Shown here: positions 1 to 7,502 of the stretch, one piece after another
How the letters are laid out: the number at the start of each line of letters is the position of its first letter
Numbering within the stretch: the stretch's first letter is position 1
Source: Thermoflexus sp.
GTDB lineage: Bacteria; Chloroflexota; Anaerolineae; Thermoflexales; Thermoflexaceae
Length of the DNA: 17,167 bases
Reading direction: 5' to 3'
NCBI GenBank assembly: GCA_017743605.1
Contig: JAGHYO010000021.1
Location: 1 to 17,167, forward strand
Program-made: the position numbers and the translations under genes
Notes under the pieces: model-generated
What the model was told of the DNA's origin: nothing
What the model saw: only the letters and a program-made list of their open reading frames with translations
Databases searched by the model: none

Positions 1-1236
1 CCAGCTGCACAGTATAGCATGGGATTTAGCGATCGGCCAGTCCTCCCCTGATGCCTATAACTTTTTGCCCTCCGCCGTCGACACGATGGGCGGATCATGG
101 CGCGCCGTTCGCTCCTCCCATTTCGACCACAGGCGGGGAGACGTTGCTTGCAAAAAGCTCTTCACTTTGGAACCCCCGCCCCCTTTCACATCATTCGGGC
201 TTATCGGGTCGTGCCACATCGGCCAGAGGCGGGCTGCGAATGGCAAAAGGCCCTCCCCCTCCGCTCCCACATCCTCTCCCATCGCCCCCTGTTTCACCAC
301 ACTGAAAACCGCCTCCAGACGATTCAGCCCCCAACCCCCACAGGCTCAGTATACCAGTAACCACCCCATCCGGCCCGACGGTTCAGCCTGTCCGTTGCGC
401 TCATCACCCCAACGGCCCAGCCGCTCGCCAGCACGCCCCCAGGTCCGGCAGCCACCCCATCGCCTCCTCCGTCGCCCTCGGACAGATCCCCAATGGCCGC
501 AGGAGGCGTAAAGGCGATGGAGTCCCCCTTCTCCCCTCACAGGCCATCGCGGGTTCCCACCGAGCCGGGCTTCCTCTGGGTAGACCACCGCGATGGCGGG
601 GTCCGGGTGCGCCCGGGCCACCCGCCCTCCCGCCGGGCCCTCTGGTGTTCGTCGTCAGAGACCGGGCTGGGGACCCCCCTTTGGCCCGCACGCACGTCAT
701 CCTCTTCCGATGTGGCCGCTGCGCACGCTCTCCGGGCGACGGGGCTTCGCCCACCTGGTTCCCCGGGCCGGTCGCGCCGGGTCGGAAAGCGTCCCCACTG
801 CGCTCCGGAGGCCGTCATCGCAGGGAGAGGGCCGGAGCGGGGCGACGGGTCCCCCAGCGACGGAGTCGGTCAAGTTGCTGCGACGCCCGGTGAGACGGTG
901 GGGCAGGAATGCGCTCCGTTGCTGGTTCCGGTCTGCTGCGTTGAAGGTGCGGATCTGCTCCTGGGCCGTGCGGGGGCGCAGTTCCCGGAGAAGGGGGATC
1001 TCCCGGACCGGAGGTCGGTCCCGGGAGGGCCGGGGGATCGTGGCGTGGCGAAGGAGCGCTGCGTGAGGGGGCCGCTGCGGTGGGGGCAGCTGTTGGGTGT
1101 GCTTCTTGGGAGGCGGAGGAGCTCGTGACGGCGGGTAGGCTTGTCTCTTTTTGGGGCTCGCATCTCCGTGACGCTCGCTTGACGATTGCTTGCCCGCCGG
1201 AGGTGAGCCCGATTTTGTGAAGGGAGGCTGTGAAGA
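1..1236. other. Gene-free left end, nothing recognised
   Basis: I find no protein family, RNA gene or mobile element in this stretch. Several long open frames exist on both strands, but they overlap one another, are rich in Pro, Arg and Gly, and look like the stop-poor frames expected in GC-rich DNA. One minus-strand frame around 700-1250 has a short protein-like patch near 900-1010 (a helix-like run containing REIPLLREL and EQIRTFNAADR), but it lacks a start codon and a recognisable family, so I do not call it. The region may hold decayed coding DNA or a non-coding spacer. Confidence 0.5.
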
Positions 1237-1244
1237 TCGGTTTT

Positions 1245-1316
1245 TATAGGAGGGGCTTCAGCCCCGAACCCTTGGCCCTCATCGGCGCAAAGTTGGCGGC
1301 CAAAGCCGCTCCCACA
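1245..1316 (-). repeat. Composite palindromic repeat (REP-like module), copy 1
   Basis: Two short hairpins in opposite orientation: GGGGC-TTCA-GCCCC (1252-1265) and GCGGC-CAAA-GCCGC (1296-1309), flanked by TATAGGA on the left and TCCCAC on the right. Read on the minus strand, this is the same order of half-elements (GCGGC type first, GGGGC type second) as the arrays at 4577-4810 and 15971-16121. It sits 17 nt past the stop of the CpXC gene, so it lies in that transcript's 3' region. Confidence 0.8.
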
Positions 1317-1332
1317 GGGATTGTTTGTTTCT

Positions 1333-2703
1333 TTACGAAGGGCGGAGGATGGCCGGTGCGGCGGCGACCTGTTCGGCCAGAGCGCGGATGGCGGTGATCT
1401 GTTCGACCATCTCTGTCCGCCCCTCCTCCCGCATGCGCGTTTCCATCTGTTGTAGCCACTGGAGCCACTCTGGGGTCAGCAGAGGGCGGTTGCGCTCTAG
1501 AAGCCGACGGCGCCCCTCCTCCGAGGGGGTGTTGAGCAGGGCGTTGAGCAGTCGCAGCTCCGGCGGCAGTGTCTGCTGCAGGATGGCCATGGCGAGCCGC
1601 CCCAGGAGATCCAGGGCCTGGGCCAGCCGCGTGTCACCCTCTCGCAGGGCCGCCTGGATGTTCATCTGGAGGACGTCGAAGAAGATGTCGTCCAGCTCGG
1701 CGAGGTGCTGGACCAGCTGCTCCTGCAGCTCGCGCTCGGAGGGGGCGCTCAGGAGCTCCCGGATCAGACGGGCCCGCTCCTCATACAGCCGCCGGACCTC
1801 CTGATCCACCGCCTCACGGGTCTCGAGGATCTCCCGGCGCAGGGCGATCAGGCGTTCGGCCTCCTCGGCGCGCCCGGCCTGCTCTGCCTCCTCAATCCGA
1901 CGCGTCAGGTTCTGGAAGAAGCGGTAGTCCAGGAAGGGGCGGCCCAGGGCCACCAGGGTCTGACGGGTCGCCACGTCTGAGGCCTCCAGGAGGGCCTCCA
2001 GGAGGGTCTCCGGGCTGGGCGCTCGGGCAAATTTCTCTACGACTTGGGACCGAGCCCGCACCTTCTGCCCATAGGGGGTGAGCTCCATCAGACGGTCCCG
2101 GATGGCCATCAGGCGCGCCAACTCCTCCGCCGAGCCCTCCCCCTGGACCGCGACCAGGGCCTCCTGGAAGAGCCGGAAGAACTCCCCATCGATCTTCTCA
2201 GCGTTCTGCCGGATGAGTTCCTCGGCGTCCTCCACGCGTCGAGCGTTCAGGATGCGCTGTAGCAGGAGCGTCCGCTCCTCCATGGCTTTGAGGTCCTCGT
2301 CCGTGTAGCCGTCAGCCCGGAGGATGGCCTCCAGCATGCTCTGGATGGAGAAGAACTCTTTAGGCTGCAGCAGGTAGGCCTTGCGTTTCTCCCGGGGCAG
2401 CTGGCGCAGCACTGCCTCCGTGAGCTGCCCCACGATGCGCTGGCGGTCGGCCTCCTTCAGGTTCGCTTGGATCGGGACGAAGATGAAGGCCAGTTCCTTT
2501 TCTGGGTCGTGATACAGGAAGGGAGCGGCGAAGCTGACTCGGTTGCCGCACCGGGGACAGACGAAGGCATTGAGACGCCCGGCTAGAAACAGTCGCTTGA
2601 GCTGAGGCTCCTCCGAAACATCGATGATCTGGCGGACCTGAACCTGCACCGCCTGACTGCAGAACGGACAGCGGACGGTCATCGGCGTGGGGGGGAAGGG
2701 CAT
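1333..2703 (-). CDS. CpXC-domain zinc-binding protein
   Basis: The predicted protein has 456 residues. The N-terminal part (about residues 8-140) matches the CpXC domain: two CPxC knuckles, C12-P-F-C15 and C49-P-R-C52, flank a short beta region and should bind one metal, probably zinc. The motif is seen directly; the metal is inferred from the family. The rest (about 150-456) is Leu/Glu/Arg-rich and predicted helical, partly coiled coil, with no second family I recognise. The start at 2703 is chosen over an upstream in-frame ATG at 2739 because GAGGAGG lies 6 nt before it and the CPxC region begins soon after. There is no signal peptide, so it is likely cytoplasmic. Molecular function is unknown. 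It appears monocistronic, with its own candidate promoter. Confidence 0.85.
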   Translation of the reverse strand: MPFPPTPMTVRCPFCSQAVQVQVRQIIDVSEEPQLKRLFLAGRLNAFVCPRCGNRVSFAAPFLYHDPEKELAFIFVPIQANLKEADRQRIVGQLTEAVLRQLPREKRKAYLLQPKEFFSIQSMLEAILRADGYTDEDLKAMEERTLLLQRILNARRVEDAEELIRQNAEKIDGEFFRLFQEALVAVQGEGSAEELARLMAIRDRLMELTPYGQKVRARSQVVEKFARAPSPETLLEALLEASDVATRQTLVALGRPFLDYRFFQNLTRRIEEAEQAGRAEEAERLIALRREILETREAVDQEVRRLYEERARLIRELLSAPSERELQEQLVQHLAELDDIFFDVLQMNIQAALREGDTRLAQALDLLGRLAMAILQQTLPPELRLLNALLNTPSEEGRRRLLERNRPLLTPEWLQWLQQMETRMREEGRTEMVEQITAIRALAEQVAAAPAILRPS

Positions 2704-2750
2704 GCCGATCCTCCTCGCGCGATCTTTGATCCTCCACATCGATCCAGGGT

Positions 2751-2764
2751 GCGCTGCGCAGCGC
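2751..2764. promoter_or_regulatory. Perfect 14-bp palindrome in CpXC leader
   Basis: GCGCTGCGCAGCGC is self-complementary over all 14 bases. It lies just downstream of the predicted CpXC transcription start, where a repressor site or a short leader hairpin could act. In GC-rich DNA such a palindrome could also arise by chance. Confidence 0.25.
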
Positions 2765-2775
2765 CCGTTGGACTG

Positions 2776-2804
2776 ATTGTAAACCTAGAGGGCGGATCTT
2801 TGAA
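2776..2804 (-). promoter_or_regulatory. Candidate sigma-70 promoter of the CpXC gene
   Basis: On the minus strand, TTCAAA (2799-2804) and TACAAT (2776-2781) are separated by 17 nt, matching the -35 and -10 consensus at 4/6 and 5/6 positions. Predicted transcription would begin near 2769, giving a leader of about 65 nt. It was found by eye and is untested. Confidence 0.4.
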
Positions 2805-2810
2805 AGGGCA

Positions 2811-2835
2811 GGGAAGGCTCTTCCGAAGCCTTCCC
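2811..2835. terminator. 9-bp hairpin between pilin and CpXC genes
   Basis: A 9-bp perfect stem GGGAAGGCT / AGCCTTCCC (2811-2819 and 2827-2835) has a 7-nt loop. On the minus strand it is followed by TGCCCTTTC, a weak U-rich tail. It could terminate the upstream pilin transcript before the CpXC promoter. Confidence 0.35.
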
Positions 2836-2977
2836 AGGCATCGAAAGCCGAACGCGCGCGGGAAGGAAGCGGCCGATGTGCGGCGAAACGGAGGAAGGCT
2901 TCCTAACGTTGGGATCAACCGATCTCTCAGGCGACCTGCTCTCCCCTTACTGCGAAACTGGCAAGGCCTGGGCAAGG

Positions 2978-2996
2978 GAAGAGGCTTTACCTCTTC
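2978..2996. terminator. 7-bp hairpin downstream of the pilin gene
   Basis: GAAGAGG (2978-2984) pairs with CCTCTTC (2990-2996) across a 5-nt loop, about 70 nt after the pilin stop on the minus strand. The tail that follows is C/T-rich and not a clean U tract, so this is only a candidate terminator or an mRNA 3'-end stabiliser. Confidence 0.3.
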
Positions 2997-3065
2997 GATC
3001 CCAGAGAGGATGCGCGGTAAACACCACCGTGAGAGACGTTCCGAGGCGCCCCTGGCGCGAAGCGC

Positions 3066-3215
3066 TCATGGCCAGCCGGAGACTATCCGGGAATAGAGCA
3101 CGGAGACGCTCCGCCCGAACACCGTCAGGGCTACCAGGACAACTAAGGCGATCAGCAGGAGGATCAGGCCGTATTCCACCAGCCCCTGTCCCCGCTCCCG
3201 AATCAGACGTCGCAT
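3066..3215 (-). CDS. Flp/Fap-type (type IVb) pilin, 49 aa
   Basis: A tiny gene for a 49-residue prepilin. A short basic leader (MRRLIRERG) ends at G9, followed by Q10-G-L-V-E14-Y15. The peptidase site is thus G|QGLVE with Glu at +5 and Tyr at +6, the signature of Flp pilins, and about 20 hydrophobic residues (ILLLIALVVLVALTVF) follow. The mature product would be about 40 residues, normal for an Flp pilin, which assembles into Tad-type adhesive or twitching filaments. AGGAGG at 3226-3231 lies 10 nt before the ATG. No tad secretion, prepilin peptidase or pseudopilin genes are in the window, so this is a solitary pilin locus whose machinery must be elsewhere. The gene sits next to an AT-rich upstream region that should contain its promoter. 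Confidence 0.88.
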   Translation of the reverse strand: MRRLIRERGQGLVEYGLILLLIALVVLVALTVFGRSVSVLYSRIVSGWP

Positions 3216-3299
3216 CGCTCCCTTGCCTCCTGGGATTCAGGATCCCCGTCGACAGAGATTGTCCCACGGCAGCATTAAACCATCCTCGTGGTTCCCAAA

Positions 3300-3620
3300 A
3301 CCCCAATAGAAGTTATAATTAAGCGTAGGTCAGATTGCTTCGGCTCTACATTAAGACGAGGCCCATAAGTCGAGCATTAGATTTTCAGAAACAACTATAC
3401 CAAATTAGCGAGCCCCATTGGTTTTCGGAGGATGACCCTCGCCAACCTATGTCAGTCCATTTTCCGTTAGACTGTTTTCTGGGAATCGAAATTTAATCTC
3501 TCTCATAAAGCGCGGGTAATCTGATAAATTGCTCACTACAAAGGAAACTCAGGTTTCAACCATGCGGGCCCCATAATTATACAGGCAGGAGGCCGCCGAA
3601 GTCATAGGACTTTGGTCGTA
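3300..3620. other. AT-rich non-coding island upstream of pilin gene
   Basis: This stretch is visibly richer in A+T than the rest of the window (runs such as TTATAATTAAG, AAATTTAATC, CATAATTATAC) and has no credible open frame. It separates the eIF2B-like gene from the pilin gene, both on the minus strand, and is the likely site of the pilin promoter. I could not fix a convincing -35/-10 pair, a riboswitch or an RNA structure in it. Confidence 0.5.
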
Positions 3621-3636
3621 TGGGGTGGGATGCGGA

Positions 3637-4476
3637 TTACTTCCCAAGTGCAATCCCGTCCTCCCGGATCAGGCCGGTGAGCTCGGCGTAAGGCACGAAC
3701 TCGAACCAGCGGGCTTGCTCTGCGGACCGGGGGGGAGGGGCTGGGCGGCGGGCGGGATGAAGGCCGGCTTCCGGCAGCCAGCGCTTCTCAGAGACCGTCA
3801 CGACCCAGCAAGGCCGCCCGAACGCTCGGGCCAGCCGGGCGATGGCCCGCGTCCCCACCTTGTTGACGATCCCCTCCGCCTCCCAGGCGTCCGCTCCCAC
3901 CAGGACCAGGTCCACCTCCGGCAGCCACTGCAGGGCTACCAGATCTGGGAGGAGGACAGCGGAGTGACCCTGGGCGGCCACGTCCTCCGCCATCCGCCGG
4001 CCCTCTCCGCCGGGCTCGGCGAGGGGACAGATCACCTCCAGGCGATGGCTCTCCTGAGCAACGAAGTAGAGGGCGCGGAGGACGGTGCCGCTGCGGGAGT
4101 GGGTCATGATTGTTCGGGCCCCGCGCAGGAGGGCCGCCGCGTGCCGGGCCGCCGCCTCCTCGTGGGCCTCCAGCCGCTCCCAGAAGGCTCGAGCGGCTGC
4201 AGAGAGCGCCGCCCGGGCGGCCAGGGGATCCAGGGCCTCCGCCAGCGCCTGTCGGGCAGCGGCACCGAGATGCAGCGGTGGGGCCATATCCGGATGCGCA
4301 GCATGCAGGGTGGTGAGCAACGCCTCCAGCTCAGAGCGGAGCTCCTCCATCCGCTCCACTGGGATCGCCTGGGCCCACGCCTCCAGGATCCGCGCCGCCT
4401 GATGGGCCAGGGCCATGGCCCCGGAGACATGGTCGGCCTGATAGGCCCGCAGCAGCTCCCGCCAGTCCACACCCAT
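3637..4476 (-). CDS. eIF2B/IF-2B-like (alpha-beta-delta family) protein
   Basis: The predicted protein has 279 residues. The N-terminal third is helical; the C-terminal part is the Rossmann-like fold shared by eIF2B alpha/beta/delta, methylthioribose-1-phosphate isomerase and ribose-1,5-bisphosphate isomerase. Family signatures seen are TIMTHSRSGTVLRAL (about 122-136) and VGADAWEAEGIVNKVGT (about 193-209), with the G-A-D triad at 194-196. The Cys that the sugar-phosphate isomerases carry in the first motif is replaced by Ser here, which argues against simple isomerase activity. The start at 4476 is preferred over upstream in-frame codons because GGAAG precedes it and residues further upstream are encoded by the repeat array. 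Role unknown: nucleotide or sugar-phosphate binding is inferred from the fold. Confidence 0.8.
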   Translation of the reverse strand: MGVDWRELLRAYQADHVSGAMALAHQAARILEAWAQAIPVERMEELRSELEALLTTLHAAHPDMAPPLHLGAAARQALAEALDPLAARAALSAAARAFWERLEAHEEAAARHAAALLRGARTIMTHSRSGTVLRALYFVAQESHRLEVICPLAEPGGEGRRMAEDVAAQGHSAVLLPDLVALQWLPEVDLVLVGADAWEAEGIVNKVGTRAIARLARAFGRPCWVVTVSEKRWLPEAGLHPARRPAPPPRSAEQARWFEFVPYAELTGLIREDGIALGK

Positions 4477-4576
4477 ATCCACTTCCGCGCCGGATCGATC
4501 TCTCCAGGAGGAGCCGGATCCTCTTGCGCCCCGCAGGCAAAACCACGGCGGCCGCATGTTGTGGCAAAATCGAGCT

Positions 4577-4810
4577 CTGCAGGAGCGGCTTGAGCCGCGA
4601 CCCCTTGTACTATGGTTTTGGGCTAAGGTCCCTCCCACGGAAGAGCGATATTTGGCAGGAGCGGCTTCCGCCCCAACCCTTGCGCCGTCGAAGACAAGTG
4701 GGTCGGGGCTAAAGCCCCATCTACAAAGGCCAACGTTCGTAGGAACAGCTTCCTCCGCGACCCCTCGCGGGTTCAAAGAAGAGGGTTCGGGGCTGCAGCC
4801 CCTCCTACAG
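4577..4810. repeat. Array of three composite palindromic repeats
   Basis: Six half-elements alternate in orientation, forming three modules of about 62-73 nt: 4577-4638, 4655-4724 and 4738-4810. In each, a forward half (roughly GNAGGAGCGGCTT then a GCCGC-like arm and GACC) is followed by a reversed half (GGNTCGGGGCT then AGCCCC and TCCTAC-like end). The last reversed half is the cleanest; the first module is the most decayed. The array fills most of the gap between the divergent eIF2B-like and methyltransferase genes, an uncommon place for repeats normally found after stop codons. No associated transposase is present. Confidence 0.8.
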
Positions 4811-4860
4811 GAAAATCATTCGCAGCTTCTGCCGCAACTCCCTGAAAGACGGAGCGCGCG

Positions 4861-5442
4861 ATGGGATCGAACTGGCTGTTCGAATGGGTGGCACCGTTCT
4901 ATGACGTGGCGATCCGTTTCCTGGATCCGAGGCCCCTGACCCGTCATCTCGCCCTCCCGGCAGAAGGTCGGCTGCTGGACCTCGGCGGGGGGACCGGTCG
5001 GGTGGCGTGGGCGCTGCGCGGGCAGGTCGGGACGGCGGTGGTGGCGGACGCTGCCCAGGGGATGCTCCGCGTGGCGCGACGCCGTCCTGGGCTCCTCTCC
5101 GTGCAGGCCCTTGCAGAGCACCTGCCCTTCCCTAACGCCTCCTTCGACCAGGTAGTCATCGTCGATGCCCTGCATCACTTCATCGACGCCGGGGCCGCGA
5201 TCCGGGAGGTCGCCCGGGTGCTCCGGCCGGGTGGACGACTGGTGGTCGAGGAGCCGGACATCCGCCAGTGGCCGGTGAAAGGGATCGCCCTCCTGGAGCG
5301 GCTGCTCGGGCTGCGGAGCCGCTTTCTCCCTGGGGAGGCCGTCGAAGCCCTTGCCCGCTCCTCCGGGCTGCAGACCCGGATCGAACGAGACCGCCTCTCC
5401 TTCCGCTTCTGGGTGATCGGTCTGAAGCCGCCGGAGGCATGA
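4861..5442 (+). CDS. Class I SAM-dependent methyltransferase (Methyltransf_11 type)
   Basis: The predicted protein has 193 residues with the full Rossmann methyltransferase core: motif I LLDLGGGTGRVAW (38-50), acidic residue D63 at the end of the second strand for the SAM ribose, a post-motif acidic/aliphatic strand SFDQVVIVDALHHF (94-107), and RVLRPGGRLVVEEPD (119-133). This resembles the UbiE/Methyltransf_11 group, which acts on small molecules such as quinones or lipids. The substrate cannot be told from sequence. The ATG at 4861 is supported by a GGAG about 8 nt upstream and by the N-terminal NWLFEWVAPFYD helix typical of the group. It is isolated: divergent from the eIF2B-like gene and convergent with folD, 9 nt from its stop. 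Confidence 0.9.
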   Translation: MGSNWLFEWVAPFYDVAIRFLDPRPLTRHLALPAEGRLLDLGGGTGRVAWALRGQVGTAVVADAAQGMLRVARRRPGLLSVQALAEHLPFPNASFDQVVIVDALHHFIDAGAAIREVARVLRPGGRLVVEEPDIRQWPVKGIALLERLLGLRSRFLPGEAVEALARSSGLQTRIERDRLSFRFWVIGLKPPEA

Positions 5443-5451
5443 AGCCTTCTG

Positions 5452-6390
5452 TTACCGGAGCCCGCCCGGTAGCTCTAGCGCTGAGCTCGCCGGGAGCCAG
5501 GGAGAGGCCGAGCCCTCCACCTGGCGCTGGGCAGCCTTGAGGGTGTTGACCAGCAACATGGCGACCGTCATGGGGCCCACCCCGCCGGGGACCGGCGTGA
5601 TGGCCCCGGCGATCGGAGCCACGTCCTCGAACGCCACGTCCCCCACCAGCCGGTAGCCCCGCGGATCCTGAGGGTCCGGCACCCGGTTGATCCCCACATC
5701 GATCACCACTGCTCCAGGGCGCACCATCTCCCCCCGCACCAGACCCGGGCGCCCCACGGCGGCGATCAGCAGGTCCGCCTGTCGCGTCAGCGGCGCCAGA
5801 TCAGAGGTCCGGGAGTGGCAAAGGGTCACGGTGGCGTCCAGCCGCAACAGCAGCAACGCCATGGGGAGCCCGACGATGCGGCTGCGCCCCAGGATCACCG
5901 CGTGGCGTCCGGCAATGGGGATCCCAGCCTCTTGCAGCATGGCCAGGATCCCCAGAGGGGTGCAGGGGATGAAGTAGGGATCCTTCCCCTTCAGGCCCAG
6001 CCGTCCGAGGTTTGCTAAATGGAAACCGTCTACGTCCTTCTCCCGAGGGATGGCCCCCAGGATCTCCTCCTCATCAAGGTGGGGCGGGAGGGGCAACTGG
6101 ACCAGGATACCGTGGATCTCGGGGCGGGCGGCGAGGGCCTGCAGACGCTCCCGCACGGTCTCCGGTTCCACATCGGCGGAGAGACGCTCGCCGAAGGCTT
6201 GGATCCCCACCTCCGCACACGCCTTCTGCTTGGCCTGGACGTAGGTCCGGGAGGCCGGATGATCGCCGATGAGGACAGTGGCCAGGCCGGGGACCTGCCC
6301 GGTGCGGGCCCGGAAGGCCTCCACCTGGGCTTTGACCCACGCCTGCCAGCGGGCTGCCATCGCCCGCCCGTCCAGGATACGCGCTGCCAT
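5452..6390 (-). CDS. folD: Bifunctional methylene-THF dehydrogenase/methenyl-THF cyclohydrolase
   Basis: FolD interconverts 5,10-methylene-THF and 10-formyl-THF using NAD(P) in the cytoplasm, feeding one-carbon units to purine and formyl-Met synthesis. At 312 residues it is about 25 longer than usual, owing to a C-terminal Pro/Ser/Leu tail. Catalytic landmarks keep E. coli numbering: Y50 and K54 in the TYVQAKQKA stretch and D121 in KDVDGFHLANLGR; PCTPLG follows near 142-147. The dinucleotide-binding turn is GRSRIVGLP (168-176). GGAGGAGG and GGGGAGG lie upstream of the ATG. The gene starts 28 nt after the SPFH gene on the same strand, suggesting co-transcription. Its 3' end nearly touches the convergent methyltransferase gene. 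Confidence 0.97.
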   Translation of the reverse strand: MAARILDGRAMAARWQAWVKAQVEAFRARTGQVPGLATVLIGDHPASRTYVQAKQKACAEVGIQAFGERLSADVEPETVRERLQALAARPEIHGILVQLPLPPHLDEEEILGAIPREKDVDGFHLANLGRLGLKGKDPYFIPCTPLGILAMLQEAGIPIAGRHAVILGRSRIVGLPMALLLLRLDATVTLCHSRTSDLAPLTRQADLLIAAVGRPGLVRGEMVRPGAVVIDVGINRVPDPQDPRGYRLVGDVAFEDVAPIAGAITPVPGGVGPMTVAMLLVNTLKAAQRQVEGSASPWLPASSALELPGGLR

Positions 6391-6418
6391 CGCCTCCCCG
6401 CCTCCTCCGTGGGGGGAC

Positions 6419-7366
6419 TTATCCAGAGCTCCCCCCGGATGTCATCCCCTCCTCTCCGGCGCGGGCTCCCGCATTGCCCACTAAGCTCGAGAGACGAGTG
6501 ACCAGCCGAGTGACCTCCATCGGGAAGACAAACTTGGTGGCGGGGCTGGCCCCCAGGGCTTTGAGGGCGTCCAGATACTGGAGCGTCATCGTGTTGGCGT
6601 CGAGGGTGCGAGCCACACTGAAGATCCGCTCCAGGGCCAGGGTGAACCCCTCCGCCCGCAGGATCTGGGCCTCCCGCTCCCCCTGGGCCCGCAGGATGGC
6701 GGCCTCCTTTTCCCCCTCCGCCTTGAGGATGGCCGCTTGCTTTTCGCCCTCGGCCACCTTCACCGCCGCCTCCCGCTTACCGTCGGCCTCGGTCACCAGG
6801 GCCCGGCGGTTGCGCTCCGCCGACATCTGTCGGGTCATCGCCTCCAGCACGTCCCGAGGGGGCTGGATCTCCCGGATCTCCACGGCGGTGACCTTCACCC
6901 CCCAGCGCTCCGTCACTTCGTCCAGCTTCACCCGCAAGGCTTGGTTGATGTATTCCCGCTTGGCCAGCACGTCGTCCAGCAGGATGTCCCCGATCACCGC
7001 TCGCAGCGTGGTGGTGGCGATCCCCACCGCCGCCGAGACGAAGTCCCGCACCTGCACTACGCTGTCGACCGGATCCACCACCCGCCAGTAGATCAGGAAG
7101 TCGATGCCGATGGGGGCGTTGTCCTTGGTGATGGAGGTCTGTTGGGGGATCTCGCGGAACTGCTCCCGCAGGTCCACGGTGACGGCGCGATCCACGACGG
7201 GGATGAGGATCACCAGGCCCGGCCCCTTGGCGCCGATGACCTTCCCCAGGCGGAAGACCACCAGGCGCTGGAATTCGGGGACAATGCGGATCAGGGAGCC
7301 GAGGAGGGCTACGAAGATCAGGCCGGCACAGAGCACCAGAAATAGTGTACTGATCAGCGCTTCCAT
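6419..7366 (-). CDS. SPFH/band 7 (stomatin/slipin/QmcA-like) membrane protein
   Basis: The predicted protein has 315 residues. An N-terminal membrane segment (about 4-26) is followed by the SPFH/band-7 domain, with VVFRLGKVIGAKGPGL (36-51), a strand region and the RDV(L)EAMTRQM motif. A charged helical region then repeats an 11-residue unit, AEGEKQAAILK, AEGEKEAAILR, AQGEREAQILR: a hendecad coiled coil seen in slipins and QmcA-type proteins. Such proteins form ring-like membrane scaffolds and modulate proteases or membrane domains. The ATG at 7366 is chosen over an in-frame TTG at 7384 because GGAGG lies 5 nt before it, inside the longer version. The usual partner NfeD is not adjacent; folD follows after 28 nt. 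Confidence 0.93.
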   Translation of the reverse strand: MEALISTLFLVLCAGLIFVALLGSLIRIVPEFQRLVVFRLGKVIGAKGPGLVILIPVVDRAVTVDLREQFREIPQQTSITKDNAPIGIDFLIYWRVVDPVDSVVQVRDFVSAAVGIATTTLRAVIGDILLDDVLAKREYINQALRVKLDEVTERWGVKVTAVEIREIQPPRDVLEAMTRQMSAERNRRALVTEADGKREAAVKVAEGEKQAAILKAEGEKEAAILRAQGEREAQILRAEGFTLALERIFSVARTLDANTMTLQYLDALKALGASPATKFVFPMEVTRLVTRLSSLVGNAGARAGEEGMTSGGSSG

Positions 7367-7502
7367 CGAGACCTCCGAAGGCAAGGTTTTGCCGTCCGAC
7401 CGCTTTCCCGGTTTTTATTTTAGAGGAAAACCCCGGCCGCGTCCTGGATGCGGCGTCCCCGGGATTAGAATACATATAGCCCCCAACGGGAGGCCGAGGG
7501 GA

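Noticed and set aside
493..1128. 211-codon plus-strand open frame
   Set aside because: Pro/Arg/Gly-rich, overlaps several equally long frames on both strands, and shows no family motif or ribosome site; typical of stop-poor GC-rich DNA.
2947..3306. 119-codon minus-strand frame over the pilin locus
   Set aside because: Out of frame with the pilin, which has a perfect prepilin motif and ribosome site; no similarity seen.
4477..4776. N-terminal extension of the eIF2B-like protein by 100 residues
   Set aside because: The extension would be encoded by the repeat array and has no family similarity; the ATG at 4476 has a plausible ribosome site.
4577..4810. CRISPR array
   Set aside because: Units alternate in orientation, are imperfect, and spacers are irregular in length; no cas genes are present.
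5453..5471. TACCGG/CCGGTA hairpin between convergent methyltransferase and folD genes as terminator
   Set aside because: Only a 6-bp stem without a T tract on either strand, and it lies inside the folD coding sequence.
7104..7502. Longer uracil-DNA glycosylase frame starting inside the SPFH gene
   Set aside because: Lies antisense over the SPFH 5' end; the Fe-S cysteines and a good ribosome site place the start at 7503.
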